Assembly: GCF_900099765.1 (NCBI RefSeq)
Contig: NZ_FNDX01000005.1
Location: 142,057-206,056, forward strand
Reading direction: 5' to 3'
From: Paenibacillus typhae
Lineage (GTDB): Bacteria; Bacillota; Bacilli; Paenibacillales; Paenibacillaceae
DNA: 64,000 nucleotides
Below are positions 60,692 through 64,000 of the stretch, piece after piece (positions within the stretch are counted from its first letter, which is position 1; each line of letters begins with the position of its first letter). Both the position numbers and the translations under genes were made by a program. The notes under the pieces are model-generated. The model was not told the DNA's origin. It did no database searches and saw nothing but the letters and a program-made list of their open reading frames with translations.

Positions 60692-61033
60692 ATGGCACCT
60701 AAGGAAGAGAAGCAGTCTCCTGCAGCCTGCGACAGCAGCTGTCATACACCGGGTGAACGCAAGAGCCATCATTCAGAGGAGTTCAAGAATGGACTGGCTA
60801 CCCGTCTTAACCGGATTGAAGGGCAGATCCGCGGAATCAAGGGTATGATTGAGCGCGATACCTATTGCGATGATGTGCTTAATCAGCTGGCAGCCGTACA
60901 GGCTGCGCTTGGCGGAGTCGGAAAGCTGCTGCTCGAAGGGCATATGCGCAGTTGTATTGTAGAGCGGATAGAGGCCGGAGAGCACGAGGTTATCGACGAG
61001 CTGCTGATTACGGTCAACAAGCTCATGAAATAG
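60692..61033 (+). CDS. csoR: Copper-sensing repressor CsoR
   Basis: 113 residues, all-helical CsoR/RcnR fold. The copper(I) ligands are Cys59 (TYCDDVL), His84 and Cys88 (EGHMRSC), the Cys-His-Cys set of true copper sensors. The N-terminal extension has two further cysteines and several histidines. The body is RLNRIEGQIRGIKGMIERD. It binds the boxes at 60632 and 61467 and leaves them when loaded with copper. GGGGAGGT precedes the ATG. Confidence 0.95.
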   Translation: MAPKEEKQSPAACDSSCHTPGERKSHHSEEFKNGLATRLNRIEGQIRGIKGMIERDTYCDDVLNQLAAVQAALGGVGKLLLEGHMRSCIVERIEAGEHEVIDELLITVNKLMK

Positions 61034-61082
61034 GGCATAACAGGTTAATTGCCGCAACAACATTATATTAGGAGGGTTTGCC

Positions 61083-61283
61083 ATGTCAAACGTAACTTTA
61101 ACTGTAGAAGGAATGTCCTGCGGACACTGCGTCAGTGCTGTAGAGAAAGCGGTAAGCGGTCTGGGTGCTGCTGCCAAAGTGGATCTGCAGGCCAAGAAAG
61201 TGGCAGTGGAGTATGACGAGAGCAAAGTAAGCCTGAACGCTATTAAAGAAGCCATCGAGGATCAGGGATACGACGTGGTGTAA
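61083..61283 (+). CDS. copZ: Copper chaperone CopZ
   Basis: 66-residue heavy-metal-associated domain with the copper site GMSCGHC (Cys13 and Cys16). It hands copper(I) to the P-type ATPase encoded downstream and may pass it to CsoR. GGAGG precedes the ATG. It lies 50 bases behind csoR in the same transcript. Confidence 0.95.
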   Translation: MSNVTLTVEGMSCGHCVSAVEKAVSGLGAAAKVDLQAKKVAVEYDESKVSLNAIKEAIEDQGYDVV

Positions 61284-61466
61284 GCCGGAATCCGGCAATA
61301 AAGGCCTGGAGCAGGGACCCGTTAGAAGGTCTGGTGGCATCCATGCCTTTTATTTAAATATAAGAATCTATATGTTGCACGTCATAAATATTCCTTCTAT
61401 TTCTCGCAGAAACGGTTACCGCCTTCTCTGAAGGACGGCATAGCCGTTTTTACTTGTTCAAAGATT

Positions 61467-61485
61467 TATACCCTTGGGGGGTATA
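61467..61485 (+). promoter_or_regulatory. Second CsoR operator before copA
   Basis: TATACCC-TTGG-GGGGTATA is a near-perfect inverted repeat of the CsoR type, 17 bases before the copA start. It suggests copA has its own copper-controlled promoter apart from csoR-copZ. Confidence 0.8.
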
Positions 61486-61501
61486 TGGAGGTGCTTGGCA
61501 A

Positions 61502-63955
61502 ATGGAAAAGAGTTCAGAGGCGGGACTGCAGCAGGCAACCCTGCAGATTACAGGCATGACCTGCTCTGCCTGCGCGGCCCGGATCGAGAAGGGGCTGTCC
61601 CGGATGGAGGGGGTATCGCGGGCCAATGTAAACCTTGCGCTGGAGCAGGCAACGGTGGGCTTCGATCCTGCGGTTGCCGCTCTGCCGCAAATTGAGGAGA
61701 AAATCCGCTCCCTTGGCTACGATACGCTTAAGGAATCGGCGGATTTTGATATCACGGGCATGACCTGCGCCGCCTGCTCGGCCAGAATCGAGAAGGTGCT
61801 CAGCCGGATGCCCGGGATTGCATCGGTAAATGTGAATCTGGCGCTGGAGACGGCGCATGTGGAATACTCCCCGGGCAATATCAGCACGGCGGATATTATG
61901 GAGAAAGTCAGCAGCATCGGCTATAAGGCCTCACTGAAGCAGGACCGCCGGGAGACAGCGGACCAGCGCGGCCGGGAGATTGTGCGCAAGCGGAATAAGT
62001 GGATCATTTCAGCGATTCTGTCCTTTCCGCTGCTGTGGGCCATGGTCGGCCACTTTAGCTTTACCTCATGGATTCCGGCTCCTGATCTGCTAATGAATCC
62101 CTGGTTTCAGCTTGTGCTCGCCACACCGGTGCAGTTCATTATCGGGTGGCAGTTCTATGTGAGTGCGTATAAGGCACTGAAGAACGGCAGCGCCAATATG
62201 GATGTGCTGGTTGTGCTGGGCACCTCTGCCGCTTATTTTTACAGCTTGTATCTGACCATAGATTCTCTTAGTATGAGCGGAATGAACCATTCGGTGGATA
62301 TGTACTATGAAACCAGCTCAGTCCTGATTACGCTGATTCTGGTGGGCAAATGGTTTGAAGCGCTGGCCAAGGGCCGCTCCTCGGATGCGATCCGCAGCCT
62401 GATGGGGCTGCAGGCCAAGACTGCGCTCGTTATCCGAGGCGGTAACGAAATAAGCATTTCTATAGAAGAAGTTATCCCAGGCGATATTGTATTGGTGAAG
62501 CCGGGCACGAAGATTCCTGTGGACGGCCAGGTGCTGGAAGGCTTGTCTTCCGTAGATGAATCCATGCTCACGGGTGAGAGCATCCCGGTGGAGAAGAAGC
62601 CGGGTGACTCTGTAATCGGAGCCACAGTCAACAAGAACGGAATGCTGAAGATTGAGGCCCGCAAGGTAGGCCGCGATACCGCCCTGGCCCAGATCATCCG
62701 GGTGGTGGAAGAAGCACAGGGGTCCAAAGCGCCGATTCAGCGGATTGCCGATGTTATTTCCGGTATTTTTGTGCCGATTGTTGTCGCTATCGCGGTTCTG
62801 ACCTTCTTCATTTGGTACCTCTGGGGGGCACCCGGACAGTTTGCCGATGCACTGGAAAAAGCGATTGCCGTGCTCGTCATCGCCTGTCCCTGCGCTCTCG
62901 GACTGGCAACACCGACCTCAATCATGGCCGGCTCGGGCCGGGCTGCAGAATTCGGGATTCTGTTCAAGGGCGGCGAGCATCTGGAGGCTGCGCGGGATAT
63001 CCGTACCGTCGTACTGGATAAGACCGGTACGGTGACCAGCGGCAAACCGGTGCTTACGGATATACTGACAACAACGGGCATCGCGGCCCACGGCAGGGAG
63101 CTGGCGGAGAACCGGCTGCTGGCTGTTACCGCAGCAGCCGAGAAGCTCTCGGAGCATCCGCTTGCCGAGGCCATAGTGGCCGGAGCTGCTGCCCGCGGTA
63201 TTGCACTTCCGGAGGCTGAGCAATTCCAGGCGGTACCCGGCCGGGGTATTTCGGCCGTTGTTGAAGGTGCGGCGGTGCTGGTAGGAACCCGCCGGATGAT
63301 GGAAGAGAGTGGTGCAGATCCGGGTCCGTGGAGCCAGCTGATGAGAAAGCTGGAGCAGGAGGGCAAGACAGCGATGCTGGTATCTGTGGATGGCGGCATT
63401 GCGGGGATCGTAGCTGTGGCCGATACGATCAAGGACACTTCTAAGGCAGCTGTAGCCAGACTGCATGAGATGGGTATTGAGGTTGTCATGATTACCGGCG
63501 ACAACAAGCTGACTGCTGAAGCAATCGCGCGGCAGGCCGGCATCCGCACCGTACTGGCGGAGGTGCTGCCCGAAGGCAAGGCAGCGGAAATCCGCAGGCT
63601 GCAAAGCGGCGGAGACAAGGTGGCCATGGTCGGCGACGGGATCAATGACGCTCCGGCGCTGGCTACAGCCGATACCGGGATGGCCATTGGCACCGGTACG
63701 GATGTTGCGATGGAAGCGGCTGACATTACGCTTATGCGCGGTGATCTGATGAGTATTCCCGATGCCATACTGATGAGCCGGCGGACGATGCGCAATATCA
63801 AGCAAAATTTGTTCTGGGCGCTCGCTTACAATACAATTGGGATACCGATAGCCGCACTGGGCTTTCTGGCGCCGTGGCTCGCAGGAGCGGCAATGGCCTT
63901 CAGCTCCGTGTCGGTTGTACTCAATGCGCTGCGGCTGCAGCGGGTGAAGCTGTAG
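61502..63955 (+). CDS. copA: Copper-exporting P1B-type ATPase
   Basis: 817 residues from the ATG at 61502 (GGAGGTG eight bases upstream). Two N-terminal metal-binding domains each carry GMTCxxC (Cys21/24 and Cys89/92). Eight membrane helices hold the copper site ACPCALG (CPC at 462-464). The phosphorylated aspartate is in DKTGTVTSG (Asp506), the nucleotide-binding histidine in [10 protein letters not shown], and the hinge is [12 protein letters not shown]. It pumps copper(I) out of the cell. The gene has all key residues. Confidence 0.96.
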   Translation: MEKSSEAGLQQATLQITGMTCSACAARIEKGLSRMEGVSRANVNLALEQATVGFDPAVAALPQIEEKIRSLGYDTLKESADFDITGMTCAACSARIEKVLSRMPGIASVNVNLALETAHVEYSPGNISTADIMEKVSSIGYKASLKQDRRETADQRGREIVRKRNKWIISAILSFPLLWAMVGHFSFTSWIPAPDLLMNPWFQLVLATPVQFIIGWQFYVSAYKALKNGSANMDVLVVLGTSAAYFYSLYLTIDSLSMSGMNHSVDMYYETSSVLITLILVGKWFEALAKGRSSDAIRSLMGLQAKTALVIRGGNEISISIEEVIPGDIVLVKPGTKIPVDGQVLEGLSSVDESMLTGESIPVEKKPGDSVIGATVNKNGMLKIEARKVGRDTALAQIIRVVEEAQGSKAPIQRIADVISGIFVPIVVAIAVLTFFIWYLWGAPGQFADALEKAIAVLVIACPCALGLATPTSIMAGSGRAAEFGILFKGGEHLEAARDIRTVVLDKTGTVTSGKPVLTDILTTTGIAAHGRELAENRLLAVTAAAEKLSEHPLAEAIVAGAAARGIALPEAEQFQAVPGRGISAVVEGAAVLVGTRRMMEESGADPGPWSQLMRKLEQEGKTAMLVSVDGGIAGIVAVADTIKDTSKAAVARLHEMGIEVVMITGDNKLTAEAIARQAGIRTVLAEVLPEGKAAEIRRLQSGGDKVAMVGDGINDAPALATADTGMAIGTGTDVAMEAADITLMRGDLMSIPDAILMSRRTMRNIKQNLFWALAYNTIGIPIAALGFLAPWLAGAAMAFSSVSVVLNALRLQRVKL

Positions 63956-63982
63956 CCGGCGGCAGAATAAGGAGCGATAACA

Positions 63983-64000
63983 ATGAGTGAAAAACAAATG
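63983..64000 (+). CDS. Start of an unidentified gene after copA
   Basis: AAGGAG lies eight bases before an ATG that opens MSEKQM and runs off the window end. It would be co-transcribed with copA. Six codons do not allow identification. Confidence 0.45.

Overview
The window looks like a chromosome segment of a Paenibacillus-type spore-former (Firmicutes). Supporting signs are strong AAGGAGG-type ribosome sites, frequent TTG and GTG starts, many intrinsic terminators, and a SinR/SipW/TasA biofilm locus. A Ter/TelA stress operon of the kind found in Bacillales, an RRNPP receptor with a small peptide gene, and a group IIC intron behind a terminator point the same way. I saw no tRNA, rRNA, CRISPR array, prophage or replication origin.

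Layout. 1-5.3 kb: 3' part of a pullulanase gene, a PadR regulator with a membrane protein, glutamate synthase small subunit, a phosphodiesterase. 5.4-6.9 kb (minus): an RRNPP-like receptor overlapped at its 3' end by a 38-residue pro-peptide gene. 7-11.6 kb: agmatine-to-putrescine genes aguA and aguB, then an amino-acid ABC transporter. 11.7-24 kb: a long Ter operon (TerB, three TerD, a TerD-TerA-like fusion, TerC, five enzymes of a predicted nucleoside-like biosynthetic set, an unknown protein and TelA), with a sigma-W-like promoter before the first terD. 24-34.5 kb: a formate/nitrite transporter, a TPM protein, a 47-residue protein next to a perfect Fur box, a GGDEF-EAL sensor, a group IIC intron and a second GGDEF protein. 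34.6-44.5 kb: a purine riboswitch before a flavoprotein, a chemoreceptor with a C-terminal sensor, a nucleotidyltransferase, a LytS/LytT system with an OFA transporter, and an ECF sigma/anti-sigma pair. 44.5-49.3 kb: short repeats, then sucB and sucA (minus). 49.7-54.1 kb: a c-di-GMP-I riboswitch in front of a sinI-like gene, convergent sinR, then a secreted repeat protein, sipW and two TasA/CalY-type genes. 54-60.5 kb: aldo/keto reductase, a DHA2 drug exporter with PadR, and a GGDEF/HD-GYP protein with a 32-residue peptide gene and a DUF5317 membrane protein. 60.6-64 kb: csoR, copZ, copA.

How it fits together. Three c-di-GMP enzymes lie within 30 kb of a c-di-GMP riboswitch that heads a SinI-type antirepressor gene. 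The adjacent sinR gene and TasA-type matrix operon carry SinR-like boxes between them. This suggests a direct route from c-di-GMP to matrix control through SinI and SinR. It is the most interesting system in the window, followed by the receptor/pro-peptide pair and the Ter biosynthetic module.
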